42,371 nt of DNA from Zestomonas carbonaria (GCF_904061905.1 NZ_CAJFCI010000081.1:1-42371), one strand, 5' to 3'. Numbered from the stretch's first letter, positions 32,849 through 41,251 are shown. Numbers and translations: made by a program. The notes: generated by a model from the letters alone, not told the origin.

Positions 32849-34087
32849 CTACACCTTGGTAGCCGCTTTCCTGGCCTTGGCGCCCGACAGCAATCCATCG
32901 GCACGGAACATCGCCTTGATGCCGCGCACCGCTTGGCGGATGCGGTCCTGGTTCTCGATCAGGGCGAAGCGCACGTGGTCGTCGCCGTAGTCGCCGAAGC
33001 CGATGCCCGGCGAGACGCAGACCTTCGCCTCGGCCAGCAGCTTCTTGGCGAACTCCAGCGAGCCGAGGTGGGCGTAGGGCTCGGGAATCTTCGCCCAGAC
33101 ATACATAGAGGCCTTGGGATTCTCGACCATCCAGCCGGCTTCGTGCAGGCCCTTGACCAGCACGTTGCGGCGCTGGCGGTACTGCTCGGCGATGTCGCGC
33201 ACGCATTGCTGGCCGCCTTCCAGCGCGGCGATGGCGGCTACCTGCAACGGGGTGAAGGTGCCGTAGTCGTGGTAGCTCTTGATCCGCGCCAGGGCACTGA
33301 CCAGTTCCGGGTTGCCGACCATGAAGCCGATCCGCCAGCCGGCCATGTTGTAGCTCTTCGACAGGGTGAAGAACTCCACGGCGATGTCCTTGGCGCCCGG
33401 CACCTGCATGATCGACGGTGCGGTCCAGCCATCGTAGACGATGTCGGCATAGGCCAGGTCGTGCACCACCAGCACGTCGTACTGCTTGGCCAGCGCCACC
33501 ACGCGCTCGAAGAAGTCCAGCTCCACGCACTGGGCGGTGGGGTTGGAGGGGAAGCCGAGGATCATCATCTTCGGCTTGGGAATGCTCTCGCGGATGGCCC
33601 GTTCCAGCTCGGCGAAGAAGTCGACGCCCGGCACCAGCGGTACCGAGCGCACCTGGGCGCCGGCGATCACCGCGCCGTAGATGTGGATCGGGTAGCTGGG
33701 GTTGGGGACCAGCACGGTGTCGCCATGGTCGAGGGTGGCCAGCATCAGGTGCGCCAGGCCTTCCTTGGAGCCGATGGTGACGATGGCTTCGCTTTCCGGG
33801 TCGATTTCCACGGCGTAGCGGTCGCGGTACCAGTGCGAGATGGCCCGGCGCAGACGCGGGATGCCGCGCGAGGTGGAGTAGCCGTGGGTGTCGCCGCGCT
33901 GCGCGGTGGTGCAGAGCTTTTCGACGATGTGCGGCGGGGTGGCGCCGTCCGGGTTGCCCATGCTGAAGTCGATGATGTCCTCGCCACGGCGGCGGGCGGC
34001 CATCTTCAGTTCGGCGGTGATGTTGAAGACGTAGGGGGGAAGGCGATCGATACGCGCGAAGCGGCGCGCTGAACGTTGTTCAGCCAT
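32849..34087 (-). CDS. alaC: Aminotransferase, AlaC/YfdZ-type class I
   Basis: This 412-residue PLP enzyme of fold type I has the AlaC-type N terminus RIDRLPPYVFNITAELK, the FPSNPTAQ loop, DLAYADIVYDG, and the PLP lysine in SKSYNMAGWRIGF. AlaC makes alanine from pyruvate and glutamate. The ATG at 34087 is read from MAEQRSARRF. It has no obvious connection to nitrate use except that it consumes new glutamate nitrogen. The upstream gap to the lyase gene is 104 bp. Confidence 0.85.
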   Translation of the reverse strand: MAEQRSARRFARIDRLPPYVFNITAELKMAARRRGEDIIDFSMGNPDGATPPHIVEKLCTTAQRGDTHGYSTSRGIPRLRRAISHWYRDRYAVEIDPESEAIVTIGSKEGLAHLMLATLDHGDTVLVPNPSYPIHIYGAVIAGAQVRSVPLVPGVDFFAELERAIRESIPKPKMMILGFPSNPTAQCVELDFFERVVALAKQYDVLVVHDLAYADIVYDGWTAPSIMQVPGAKDIAVEFFTLSKSYNMAGWRIGFMVGNPELVSALARIKSYHDYGTFTPLQVAAIAALEGGQQCVRDIAEQYRQRRNVLVKGLHEAGWMVENPKASMYVWAKIPEPYAHLGSLEFAKKLLAEAKVCVSPGIGFGDYGDDHVRFALIENQDRIRQAVRGIKAMFRADGLLSGAKARKAATKV

Positions 34088-34191
34088 GTTTTCCTCTGAT
34101 ACGTAAGCGCCCGGAACCGTCCGAGCGACGTTGGCCAGAACCTTGGCCAGGAGCGCAACATACGCCGCTCCATGACGCCTGTCGAGGGGCC

Positions 34192-35271
34192 TCAGGGGGA
34201 GACCTGGATGGAGAAGCTCTTGGCGATATGGTTGCCGTCGGCGTCGCGGACCCTGGCCATGAAACCGTGGCTGCCGCTCTCCACTGGCGTGCCGCTGATC
34301 GCACCGTCCGGGCCGAGCACGAGCCCCGCCGGGGGACGTCCGCTGACCAGCGTCCAGGTGCCGCCACCGGTCCCGCCCGCGGCTTGCAGCAGGGTCTGGT
34401 AGGGCTGGCTGGCGTGGGCGCTGGGTAGGGTCGCCTTGCTGGCGATGCGCAGGTCGTTGCGTGCGTGGCTGGCCGCCAGGCGGTAGAAGCGGACCAGTGC
34501 GCCACCATTGCCCTGGTGGCTGTACAGGTAGGCACCGGCCTTGAAGTAGAAGGTTTCCCGGTCCCAGGCGGGATCGATGACCATTTCGGCGCTGGGACCG
34601 TTGTTGGCCTGGGCGGCGGCGATGCCGTCTATCACCCTGATCTGGTAGACGAAGGATTGCCCCAGCCGGATGTCGCTGGCCAGGGTGTGGTGAGTGAAGG
34701 GCTGGCTGTGCACCGGCAGGCCCTGCAGCTTGACCATCACCTGGCCGGTCTGGGTGGCGAAGTCATAGAGGTAGTAGAGCAGCACCAGCGGCGGCGAGTC
34801 GAAACCGTGCACTTGGCCGATGATCACCACGCCGTCGCTGGGCACCTGGGCGACGCGCACCTGCGCCTCGAGGATCGAGGTGCCATGGCTATCCCAGTTC
34901 ACACGAGGATTGCCGGGGTCGATCATCTCGCGCAGCTCGCTGCGCGGCTTGGGCGAACCGCCTCCGGCCAGACCATCGACCGGGGCCCAAAAGGTCATCG
35001 CGCCGTCGTCCGAGCTGTAGAACCAGGGCGATGAGTAGCCGAACGGGCCGCTCAGGTCCGGCGGATAGACGGTCAGCGGACGATCGGCCGGGCCGTCCGG
35101 GGCGGCGGCCGGGACGGTGATGTTCCAGTTGTCCAGGTCGAAGTTGCCGCCGGGCGGGAGGTCCGGATCGAGGGCCGCCTGGGTGGCCTGGAAAGGCAGG
35201 GCGATGCACAAGAGCAGGGCGAACCGCAGGGTAGGGCGCATGGATGTCGCCCTGGATGGTTTCTTCGACAT
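34192..35271 (-). CDS. Secreted PL7-family alginate lyase with C-terminal Ig-like domain
   Basis: This 359-residue protein has a signal peptide (RFALLLCIALPFQATQA, cut before ALD), then a PL7 lyase domain with PRSELREM, IIGQVHGF (valine in place of the usual isoleucine) and YFKAGAYLYS. A C-terminal putative Ig/cadherin-like domain follows (about 283-359: SAHASQPYQTLL...GAISGTPVESGSHGF...SFSIQVSP). AGGAGG lies 8 bases before the ATG at 35271; a frame extension to 35397 is not needed. It would act in the periplasm or outside the cell. It is a paralogue of the 229-residue lyase at 24681. Confidence 0.85.
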   Translation of the reverse strand: MSKKPSRATSMRPTLRFALLLCIALPFQATQAALDPDLPPGGNFDLDNWNITVPAAAPDGPADRPLTVYPPDLSGPFGYSSPWFYSSDDGAMTFWAPVDGLAGGGSPKPRSELREMIDPGNPRVNWDSHGTSILEAQVRVAQVPSDGVVIIGQVHGFDSPPLVLLYYLYDFATQTGQVMVKLQGLPVHSQPFTHHTLASDIRLGQSFVYQIRVIDGIAAAQANNGPSAEMVIDPAWDRETFYFKAGAYLYSHQGNGGALVRFYRLAASHARNDLRIASKATLPSAHASQPYQTLLQAAGGTGGGTWTLVSGRPPAGLVLGPDGAISGTPVESGSHGFMARVRDADGNHIAKSFSIQVSP

Positions 35272-35478
35272 TACCGGAACCTCCTGCAAACGATGGAGAG
35301 GATTCCTTCCGCGCTGCTGCGGGCCTGGGCGCCAGGCCACTACCGCAGCACTGCCAGTGCCGGGAAGAACGACGGTGACATGCCAGTTCCCTGCCAATGG
35401 GCGGTGGTCTTCCGGGGACGATGCGCTCGAAGCGATCGACGGTAGCGCCCGGATGGCCCTGCCCGACGAGCCGGGCGT

Positions 35479-36057
35479 TCAGTGGCCCAGCATGTCGTGC
35501 ATGGCGATGATCTGTTCGGCCACCTGGATGAGCTTCTGCTGGCGGCTCATGGCCTGGCGGCGCATCAGGGTGTAGGCGTCTTCCTCGTTGCAGTTCTTCA
35601 TCTTCATCAGCAGCCCCTTGGCCAGTTCGATGCGCTTGCGCTCGGCCAGTTGCTGCTCGCGGGCGCTGAGCTGGGAGCGCAATGCCTGGTCGCTCTCGAA
35701 GCGGGCCATGGCCACGTCGAGGATCGGTTGCAGGCGATCGGCCTGGATGCCTTCGACGATATAGGCGCTGACCCCGGCCTGGATGGCCTGGCGCATTGCC
35801 CTGGGGTCATGATCGTCGGTGAACATGACAATCGGTCGTGGCTGGTCGCGGCTGACCAGTACGACCTGCTCCATGACGTCGCGGCCGGGCGACTCGGTGT
35901 CGATGAGGATCACGTCGGGGCGCAGCGCTTCCACGCGCTCGGGCAGGTCGATGACCAGCCCGGACTCGTCGATGACGTCGAAGCCCGCCTCGACCAGGGC
36001 GCTCTTCAGGCGACCGACCTTCTTCGCTGTGTCGTTGATGAGGAGAATGCGTAGCAT
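35479..36057 (-). CDS. nasT: NasT, ANTAR-domain antiterminator
   Basis: This 192-residue protein has an N-terminal receiver-like domain (about 1-120; MLRILLINDTAKKVGRLKSAL, DVILIDTESPGRD) and a C-terminal ANTAR RNA-binding domain (about 128-188; LAERKRIELAKGLLMKMKN...AYTLMRRQAMSRQQKL). ANTAR proteins bind pairs of hairpins with A1/G4 six-base loops and stop terminators forming. The gene starts 12 bp after nasS. In the known NasS-NasT system NasS holds NasT inactive until nitrate or nitrite binds NasS. The four leaders in this window are its obvious targets. Confidence 0.95.
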   Translation of the reverse strand: MLRILLINDTAKKVGRLKSALVEAGFDVIDESGLVIDLPERVEALRPDVILIDTESPGRDVMEQVVLVSRDQPRPIVMFTDDHDPRAMRQAIQAGVSAYIVEGIQADRLQPILDVAMARFESDQALRSQLSAREQQLAERKRIELAKGLLMKMKNCNEEDAYTLMRRQAMSRQQKLIQVAEQIIAMHDMLGH

Positions 36058-36069
36058 CTTGGTGCTCGA

Positions 36070-37284
36070 TTAGAGGGCGATGGTGCCAGCGCTGTCGCTG
36101 CGCGCGTGGATGGCGAAGCCGTTGGCGTAACCGGCCGGGTCGCTGCCGTCCCAGTGACTACCGTCGAGCAGGGTGGCGCTGCGCATCGGTTGCCGCGCCA
36201 CGGCGATGCCGAGGGCATTCGCGGCCTGGGTATAGAGTTCGAGCCGATGAACCTGGCGGGCGATGCCAAGGTAGTCCGGGTCATCCTTGAGCAGGCCCCA
36301 GCGGCGGAATTGGGTCATGAACCAGATGCCGTCGGACAGCCAGGGCATGGTCGCCTCGCCGCCGGCGAAGAAGCGCAGCGGATGGGCGTCCTGCCAGGCG
36401 TGGCCGAGACCATCCTCGTACTGGCCGAGGAAACGCGGCTGGATCGCCGAGAGCGGGGCGTCGACATAGTCGCGACCGGCGATCAACTGGGCGGCGCTGC
36501 GCTTGTTCTCTTCGTTGGCATCGATGAAGCGGCTGGCCTCGAGCACCGCCATGGTCAGGGCGCGCGCGGTGTTGGGATAGCGCTCGACGAATTCGCGGGT
36601 GACGCCGAGGACCTTTTCCGGGTGATCCGCCCAGATCTGCTGGCTGGTGGCGATGGTGAAGCCCTGGCCCTGTTCGACCGCCAGTGCTCCCCAGGGGCCG
36701 CCGGCGCAGAAGCCGTCGATGCGGCCGGCCTGCAGGTGGGCAACCATCTGTGGCGGCGGCACCACCACGGTGTCGACGTCCTCCAACGGGTGGATGCCGT
36801 GGGCTGCCAGCCAGTAGTAGAGCCACATGGCATGGGTGCCGGTGGGGAAGGTCTGCGCGAAGGTCAATTTCGCACCGGCTTGGCGCACGCGGGCGACGAG
36901 TGCCTCGGCACTGTTCACGCCGGCGTTCTTGAGCGGCCCGGACAGATTGATCGCCTGGCCGTTCTGGTTCAGGCCCATGAGGATGGCCATCCCGGTGGCC
37001 GCGCCGCCGATGCCAAGGTGGGTGCCGTAGACCTGGCCGTAGAGCATCTGCGCGGCGTCCAGTTCGCCGCCGAGCAGTTTGTCGCGCAGCGTCGCCCAGG
37101 AAGCCTGGCGGCGCAGGTTGAGGGTCAGGCCGTAGGGCTGGGCGAAGCCCTGGGTGGCCGCGACGATCAGCGAAGCCGCGTCGGTGAGGGGCATGAAGCC
37201 CAGTTCCAGGATGCTTTTCTCCGGGGCATCGGAGCCGGCCAACCAGGCCAGGGGATCGCTACGCGTGCTGCTGTGTTCGGTCAT
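36070..37284 (-). CDS. nasS: NasS, cytoplasmic nitrate/nitrite sensor
   Basis: This 404-residue NrtA-like binding protein has no signal peptide (it starts MTEHSSTRSDPLAWLAGSDAP), so it stays in the cytoplasm. It parallels NrtA closely: LGFMPLTDAASLIVAATQGF, AILMGLNQNGQAINLSGPL, TFAQTFPTGTHAMWLYYWL and VVVPPPQMVAHLQAGRIDGFCAG. By family knowledge it senses nitrate or nitrite and releases NasT. It is the first gene of the nasS-nasT operon and lies behind its own leader and sigma-54 promoter. The ATG has only a weak GGA upstream. Confidence 0.93.
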   Translation of the reverse strand: MTEHSSTRSDPLAWLAGSDAPEKSILELGFMPLTDAASLIVAATQGFAQPYGLTLNLRRQASWATLRDKLLGGELDAAQMLYGQVYGTHLGIGGAATGMAILMGLNQNGQAINLSGPLKNAGVNSAEALVARVRQAGAKLTFAQTFPTGTHAMWLYYWLAAHGIHPLEDVDTVVVPPPQMVAHLQAGRIDGFCAGGPWGALAVEQGQGFTIATSQQIWADHPEKVLGVTREFVERYPNTARALTMAVLEASRFIDANEENKRSAAQLIAGRDYVDAPLSAIQPRFLGQYEDGLGHAWQDAHPLRFFAGGEATMPWLSDGIWFMTQFRRWGLLKDDPDYLGIARQVHRLELYTQAANALGIAVARQPMRSATLLDGSHWDGSDPAGYANGFAIHARSDSAGTIAL

Positions 37285-37303
37285 GACAGGATTCCGCCGT
37301 GAA

Positions 37304-37397
37304 GCAAAAAGGCGCCGTCCCGGCTGTCACGCAAGTGTCAGTCGGAAGCGACGCCATTGTCCATGAACTGCCTCCGCCGTTGGAGAGAGTTCCACTG
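37304..37397 (-). ncRNA. nasS leader RNA with ANTAR-type hairpins and terminator
   Basis: The first hairpin is TCTCC-AACGGC-GGAGG (37371-37386, one T-G pair). The second is GAC-AATGGC-GTC (37350-37361), whose stem is only three bases. Both loops have A1 and G4. The second overlaps the left arm of an imperfect terminator that ends GGCGCC and five T (37304-37358). This is the weakest of the four leaders, and the terminator stem contains a bulge. Confidence 0.75.
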
Positions 37398-37404
37398 CAG
37401 TTGG

Positions 37405-37424
37405 ATAAGCAAGCGATATGCCAG
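37405..37424 (-). promoter_or_regulatory. Sigma-54 promoter of nasS-nasT
   Basis: On the minus strand CTGGCATATCGCTTGCTTAT has GG and GC ten bases apart. Transcription would start near 37397. It puts the sensor-antiterminator pair under nitrogen control. Confidence 0.85.
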
Positions 37425-37445
37425 TGATGGAGGGGCGGCTGGTCT

Positions 37446-37682
37446 ATTGGGTCCCCGCGTTCGCGAGGACGACGGGGATCGGGTTCGACACGTGTCCCAG
37501 CCCCCGTCATTCACAGGGTAATCCAGTGAACCTCGCCTGAATGGACCGAGCCTGTAGGATGGGTGCAACCCATCAAGGCCAGAGCGATGGGTTTCACCCA
37601 TCCTGCGGACTGGAGCGGGGACGACAGGGAGAGGCCCTGCACGCGGCCCAACCTTGCGTCATTCCCGCGAACGCGGGAATCC
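37446..37682. repeat. Composite palindrome module, copy 1
   Basis: CGCG palindromes at 37446-37475 and 37658-37682 enclose a pair of hairpins starting GTAGGATGGGTGCAACCC (37554-37608). The segment 37520-37675 matches 41901-42054 with only scattered differences. No gene is visible in 37425-37704. Confidence 0.85.
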
Positions 37683-37704
37683 ACTGCTGGAGCCAGGACG
37701 TGGC

Positions 37705-37914
37705 TCAGCGTTCCAGCATCTGCCGGACCGAGCTTTGCGGGATCTGTTGCTTGCGGCCCTCGCTGTCCTCGAACTCGAGCATGCCGGTGTCCTTGTCCAG
37801 CCGTGGTTTGCCATCGCTGGTGAACATCTGGCCGTCGGTGGTGGTGATGATGTATTCACTGGCGCAGCCGGCGAGGCCGAGCGTGCAGAGAAGGACGAGA
37901 ATCCAGTGCTTCAT
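37705..37914 (-). CDS. Small YgdI/YgdR-type lipoprotein
   Basis: This 69-residue lipoprotein has a signal peptide with lipobox LAGC (cysteine near residue 17) followed by the YgdI/YgdR fold core EYIITTTDGQMFTSDGKPRLDKDTG. Related proteins are small envelope lipoproteins of unknown role. It is a single gene with AGGAG near the ATG, transcribed toward the nasST promoter region. Confidence 0.88.
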   Translation of the reverse strand: MKHWILVLLCTLGLAGCASEYIITTTDGQMFTSDGKPRLDKDTGMLEFEDSEGRKQQIPQSSVRQMLER

Positions 37915-38031
37915 GGGCGGTACTCCTGATGGTCGAAAAAAGGAGCCACAAGTGAGTGGCTCACCTCCTCAACACTAGCTGGTGCGAGTATGTCCGCAAG
38001 GTGGCCCGTGGGGTGTGTCGGGTGCATTGGG

Positions 38032-38053
38032 TGATGGGTTGTCACCCATCCTA
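38032..38053. repeat. GATGGGTTGTCACCCATCCTAC palindrome
   Basis: A 22-base palindrome of the GTAGGATGGGT family lies between the lipoprotein gene and the acnB terminator. Confidence 0.7.
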
Positions 38054-38073
38054 CGGGTATGGCGGGCCGCAAA

Positions 38074-38103
38074 GAAAAAGCCCCGCACTGGGCGGGGCTT
38101 TTC
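38074..38103 (-). terminator. Intrinsic terminator of acnB
   Basis: GCCCCGC (38080-38086) pairs with GCGGGGC (38092-38098). On the minus strand it is followed by a T-rich run TTTTTC. It could also act on the other strand (TTTTC). It lies 17 bp after the acnB stop. Confidence 0.88.
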
Positions 38104-38119
38104 TTCACGCTGCTTGCCG

Positions 38120-40720
38120 TCAGGCTTGAACGACCGGGATCTGGGCGTTCGCGGCCGCTTCACGGAATTCGGCGATCTGGTCGAAGCTCAGGTAGCGGTA
38201 GATGTCCGCCGCCATGCTGTCGATGTTCTTCGCGTATTCCATGTATTCCTCGACGGTCGGCAGCTTGCCGAGGATCGAGGAGACCGCTGCCAGTTCCGCG
38301 GAGGCCAGGTACACGTTGGCACCATCGCCCAGGCGGTTCGGGAAGTTACGGGTCGAGGTCGACACCACGGTGGCGTTGGCGGCGACGCGGGCCTGGTTAC
38401 CCATGCACAGCGAGCAGCCCGGCATTTCCATGCGCGCACCGGCCTTGCCGTAGATGCCGTAGTAGCCTTCCTCGGTCAGTTGGTGGGCGTCCATCTTGGT
38501 TGGCGGCGACAGCCACAGGCGGGTTGGGATCGAACCCTTGACCTTGTCGAGCAGCTTGCCGGCAGCGCGGAAGTGGCCGATGTTGGTCATGCACGAACCG
38601 ATGAACACTTCGTCGATCTTGTCGCCGGCCACGGTGGACAGCAGGCGGGCATCGTCCGGGTCGTTCGGGGCGCAGAGGATCGGCTCGGTCACTTCGGCCA
38701 GGTCGATCTCGATCACCGCGGCGTACTCGGCGTCCTTGTCGGCTTCCATCAGTTGCGGGTTGGCCAGCCAGGCTTCCATCGCCTTGGCGCGACGTTCCAT
38801 GGTGCGGGCATCGCCGTAGCCTTCGCTGATCATCCAGCGCAGCAGGGTGATGTTCGACTTCAGGTACTCGGCGATAGCGTCTTCCGGAAGCTTGATGGTG
38901 CAACCGGCGGCGGAGCGTTCGGCCGAAGCGTCGGACAGCTCGAAGGCTTGCTCGACGGTCAGGTCGTCCAGGCCTTCGATCTCGAGAATGCGGCCGGAGA
39001 AGATGTTCTTCTTGCCTTTCTTCTCGACGGTCAGCAGGCCGGCCTGGATGGCGTAGTAGGGGATCGCATGCACCAGGTCACGCAGGGTGATGCCGGGCTG
39101 CATCTTGCCCTTGAAGCGGACCAGCACGGATTCCGGCATGTCCAGCGGCATCACGCCGGTGGCGGCGGCGAAGGCCACCAGGCCGGAACCGGCCGGGAAG
39201 CTGATGCCGATCGGGAAGCGGGTGTGCGAGTCGCCGCCGGTGCCGACGGTGTCGGGCAGCAGCATGCGGTTCAGCCAGCTATGGATGATGCCGTCGCCCG
39301 GACGCAGCGAGACGCCGCCACGGGTGCGGATGAAGTCCGGCAGGGTGTGGTGGGTCTTGACGTCGATCGGCTTCGGATAGGCGGCGGTGTGGCAGAAGGA
39401 CTGCATCACCAGGTCGGCGGAGAAGCCCAGGCAGGCGAGGTCTTTCAGCTCGTCGCGGGTCATCGGGCCGGTGGTGTCCTGGGAACCGACGGTGGTCATC
39501 TTCGGCTCGCAGTAGGTGCCCGGACGGACGCCGGCGACGCCGCAGGCCTTGCCGACCATCTTCTGGGCCAGGGTGTAGCCCTTGCCGCTGTCGGCCGGCT
39601 GTTCCGGCTTCTTGAACAGGTCGGATGGGCCGAGGCCCAGTTCGGCGCGGGCCTTCTCGGTCAGGCCACGGCCGATGATCAGCGGGATACGGCCGCCAGC
39701 GCGGACTTCGTCGAGCAGCACCGGGGTCTTCAGTTCGAAGGTGGTGATGACTTCGTCGGTGCCGTGCTTGCAGACCTTGCCAGCGTACGGGTAGACGTCG
39801 ATCACGTCGCCCATGTTGAGGTTGGCGACGTCGAATTCGATCGGCAGGGCGCCGGCGTCTTCCATGGTGTTGTAGAAGATCGGGGCGATCTTGTTGCCGA
39901 AGCAGAAGCCGCCAGCGCGCTTGTTCGGCACGTAGGGGATGTCGTCACCGAAGAACCACAGCACCGAGTTGGTGGCGGACTTGCGGGAGGAACCGGTACC
40001 CACCACGTCGCCGACGTAGGCGACCGGGAAACCCTTGGCCTTGACCGCTTCGATCTGCTTCAGCGGGCCGATGCTGCCCGGCTGGACCGGCTCGATGCCG
40101 TCACGGGCCATTTTCAGCATGGCCAGGGCGTGCAGCGGGATGTCCGGGCGGGACCAGGCGTCCGGAGCGGGGGAAAGGTCGTCGGTGTTGGTTTCGCCGG
40201 GGACCTTGAACACGGTCAGGCTGTACTTCTCGGCGATCGCCGGCTTGTTGGTGAACCACTCGCCGTCGGCCCAGGACTTCAGCACGGCCTGTGCGTTGGC
40301 GTTGCCGTTCTTGGCGCGCTCGGCGACGTCGTGGAAGGCGTCGAACATCAGCAGGGTGTGCTTGAGTTGCTCGGCGGCCACGGCGGCCAGCTCGGCGCTG
40401 TCCAGCAACTCGACCAGGGTGGCGATGTTGTAGCCGCCCTGCATGGTGCCCAGCAGCTCGACGGCGCGCTTCTTGTCGATCAGCGGGGAACTGGCTTCGC
40501 CTTTGGCGATGGCGGACAGGAAACCGGCCTTGACGTAGGCGGCTTCGTCGACGCCCGGCGGGACACGGTTGGTGATCAGGTCGGCGAGGAAGGCTTCTTC
40601 GCCGGCCGGGGGATTTTTCAGCAGCTCGACCAGGCCTGCGGTTTGTTCGGCGTTCAGCGGCTGGGGCGGGATGCCCTGAGCGGCACGCTCTTCAACGTGT
40701 TTGCGATAGGCTTCAAGCAC
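38120..40720 (-). CDS. acnB: Aconitate hydratase B
   Basis: This 866-residue enzyme interconverts citrate and isocitrate through cis-aconitate and can also act on 2-methylcitrate intermediates. It has an N-terminal HEAT-like domain (residues 1-160), then the swivelling domain (about 160-380), and the catalytic part. [4Fe-4S] ligands are the cysteine in FIGSCMTNIGHF and the two in GCSLCMGNQARV. Length matches E. coli AcnB (865). I chose GTG at 40720 because V/M-LEAYRKHVEERAAQGIPPQ is the family start and GAGGG lies upstream; the in-frame ATG at 40783 would add 21 unrelated residues. The upstream region is packed with inverted-repeat elements. Confidence 0.95.
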   Translation of the reverse strand: MLEAYRKHVEERAAQGIPPQPLNAEQTAGLVELLKNPPAGEEAFLADLITNRVPPGVDEAAYVKAGFLSAIAKGEASSPLIDKKRAVELLGTMQGGYNIATLVELLDSAELAAVAAEQLKHTLLMFDAFHDVAERAKNGNANAQAVLKSWADGEWFTNKPAIAEKYSLTVFKVPGETNTDDLSPAPDAWSRPDIPLHALAMLKMARDGIEPVQPGSIGPLKQIEAVKAKGFPVAYVGDVVGTGSSRKSATNSVLWFFGDDIPYVPNKRAGGFCFGNKIAPIFYNTMEDAGALPIEFDVANLNMGDVIDVYPYAGKVCKHGTDEVITTFELKTPVLLDEVRAGGRIPLIIGRGLTEKARAELGLGPSDLFKKPEQPADSGKGYTLAQKMVGKACGVAGVRPGTYCEPKMTTVGSQDTTGPMTRDELKDLACLGFSADLVMQSFCHTAAYPKPIDVKTHHTLPDFIRTRGGVSLRPGDGIIHSWLNRMLLPDTVGTGGDSHTRFPIGISFPAGSGLVAFAAATGVMPLDMPESVLVRFKGKMQPGITLRDLVHAIPYYAIQAGLLTVEKKGKKNIFSGRILEIEGLDDLTVEQAFELSDASAERSAAGCTIKLPEDAIAEYLKSNITLLRWMISEGYGDARTMERRAKAMEAWLANPQLMEADKDAEYAAVIEIDLAEVTEPILCAPNDPDDARLLSTVAGDKIDEVFIGSCMTNIGHFRAAGKLLDKVKGSIPTRLWLSPPTKMDAHQLTEEGYYGIYGKAGARMEMPGCSLCMGNQARVAANATVVSTSTRNFPNRLGDGANVYLASAELAAVSSILGKLPTVEEYMEYAKNIDSMAADIYRYLSFDQIAEFREAAANAQIPVVQA

Positions 40721-40836
40721 AGTATTACCCTCATCAGTGGTCCCAAAGGGGTGTCCGGGACGCATTCGGAAGCCGCTAAACACATCCGTTCCATCGCTTT
40801 TTGGGCGGGGAACGATGGTTTCAGTGGCTCCATCCA

Positions 40837-40966
40837 GAAGCTGTTTTCAAAGTTTTACGCTTGCAGGAACGGGTCTGATGAGGGCTGGCGCAGGACCCTG
40901 GCGAGATCCGGCGCCAACATGTTCCTGCTGGATAAACTGTGCTCGTGACGCTTTGAAAACAGCTTC
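40837..40966. mobile_element. 130-bp MITE-like element with 16-base terminal inverted repeats
   Basis: Ends GAAGCTGTTTTCAAAG (40837-40852) and CTTTGAAAACAGCTTC (40951-40966) are perfect inverse copies. Inside, GCAGGAAC (40863-40870) faces GTTCCTGC (40921-40928), so the whole can fold. There is no open reading frame of note and no clear target duplication. It lies within 120 bases of the acnB start and probably contains or displaces its promoter. Confidence 0.65.
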
Positions 40967-40986
40967 CAACGGACATCGGCGCCGCT

Positions 40987-41251
40987 AGGGTCTGTTGACG
41001 TTTCGGCGCGAGCCGCGTTGCTGCGCCAAATGGCGCCTGGCAAGGCGCGGGACGCAGGGAATGGTCGTTCCCTTGCCAAGTCCCGCAACGCCGCATGGCG
41101 CTATTTGCCGCGCAACCCGGAGGGACGGGCCTGTTTTAGCGCGGTGCGTCGTTGCTCGACGCTCATTTGGGGGACCAAACTTCGCGTCTCGCGCCTAGCC
41201 CCGCGCTAAAACAGGCTCCGTCGCGGCCGTGACGAAACGTCAACAGACCCT
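40987..41251. mobile_element. 265-bp MITE-like element with 19-base terminal inverted repeats
   Basis: AGGGTCTGTTGACGTTTCG (40987-41005) and its exact inverse (41233-41251) bound the element. A second perfect 16-base pair, GCCTGTTTTAGCGCGG (41129-41144) and CCGCGCTAAAACAGGC (41201-41216), is nested inside. No transposase is encoded. Terminal repeats of this length suggest a non-autonomous element moved by a transposase elsewhere. No target duplication can be seen. It lies 20 bases from the 130-bp element. Confidence 0.7.

Noticed and set aside
37982..40948. A 988-residue open frame on the plus strand across acnB
   Set aside because: It is antisense to acnB, which is unmistakable on the minus strand. 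Its composition is what high-GC codon bias produces on the opposite strand.
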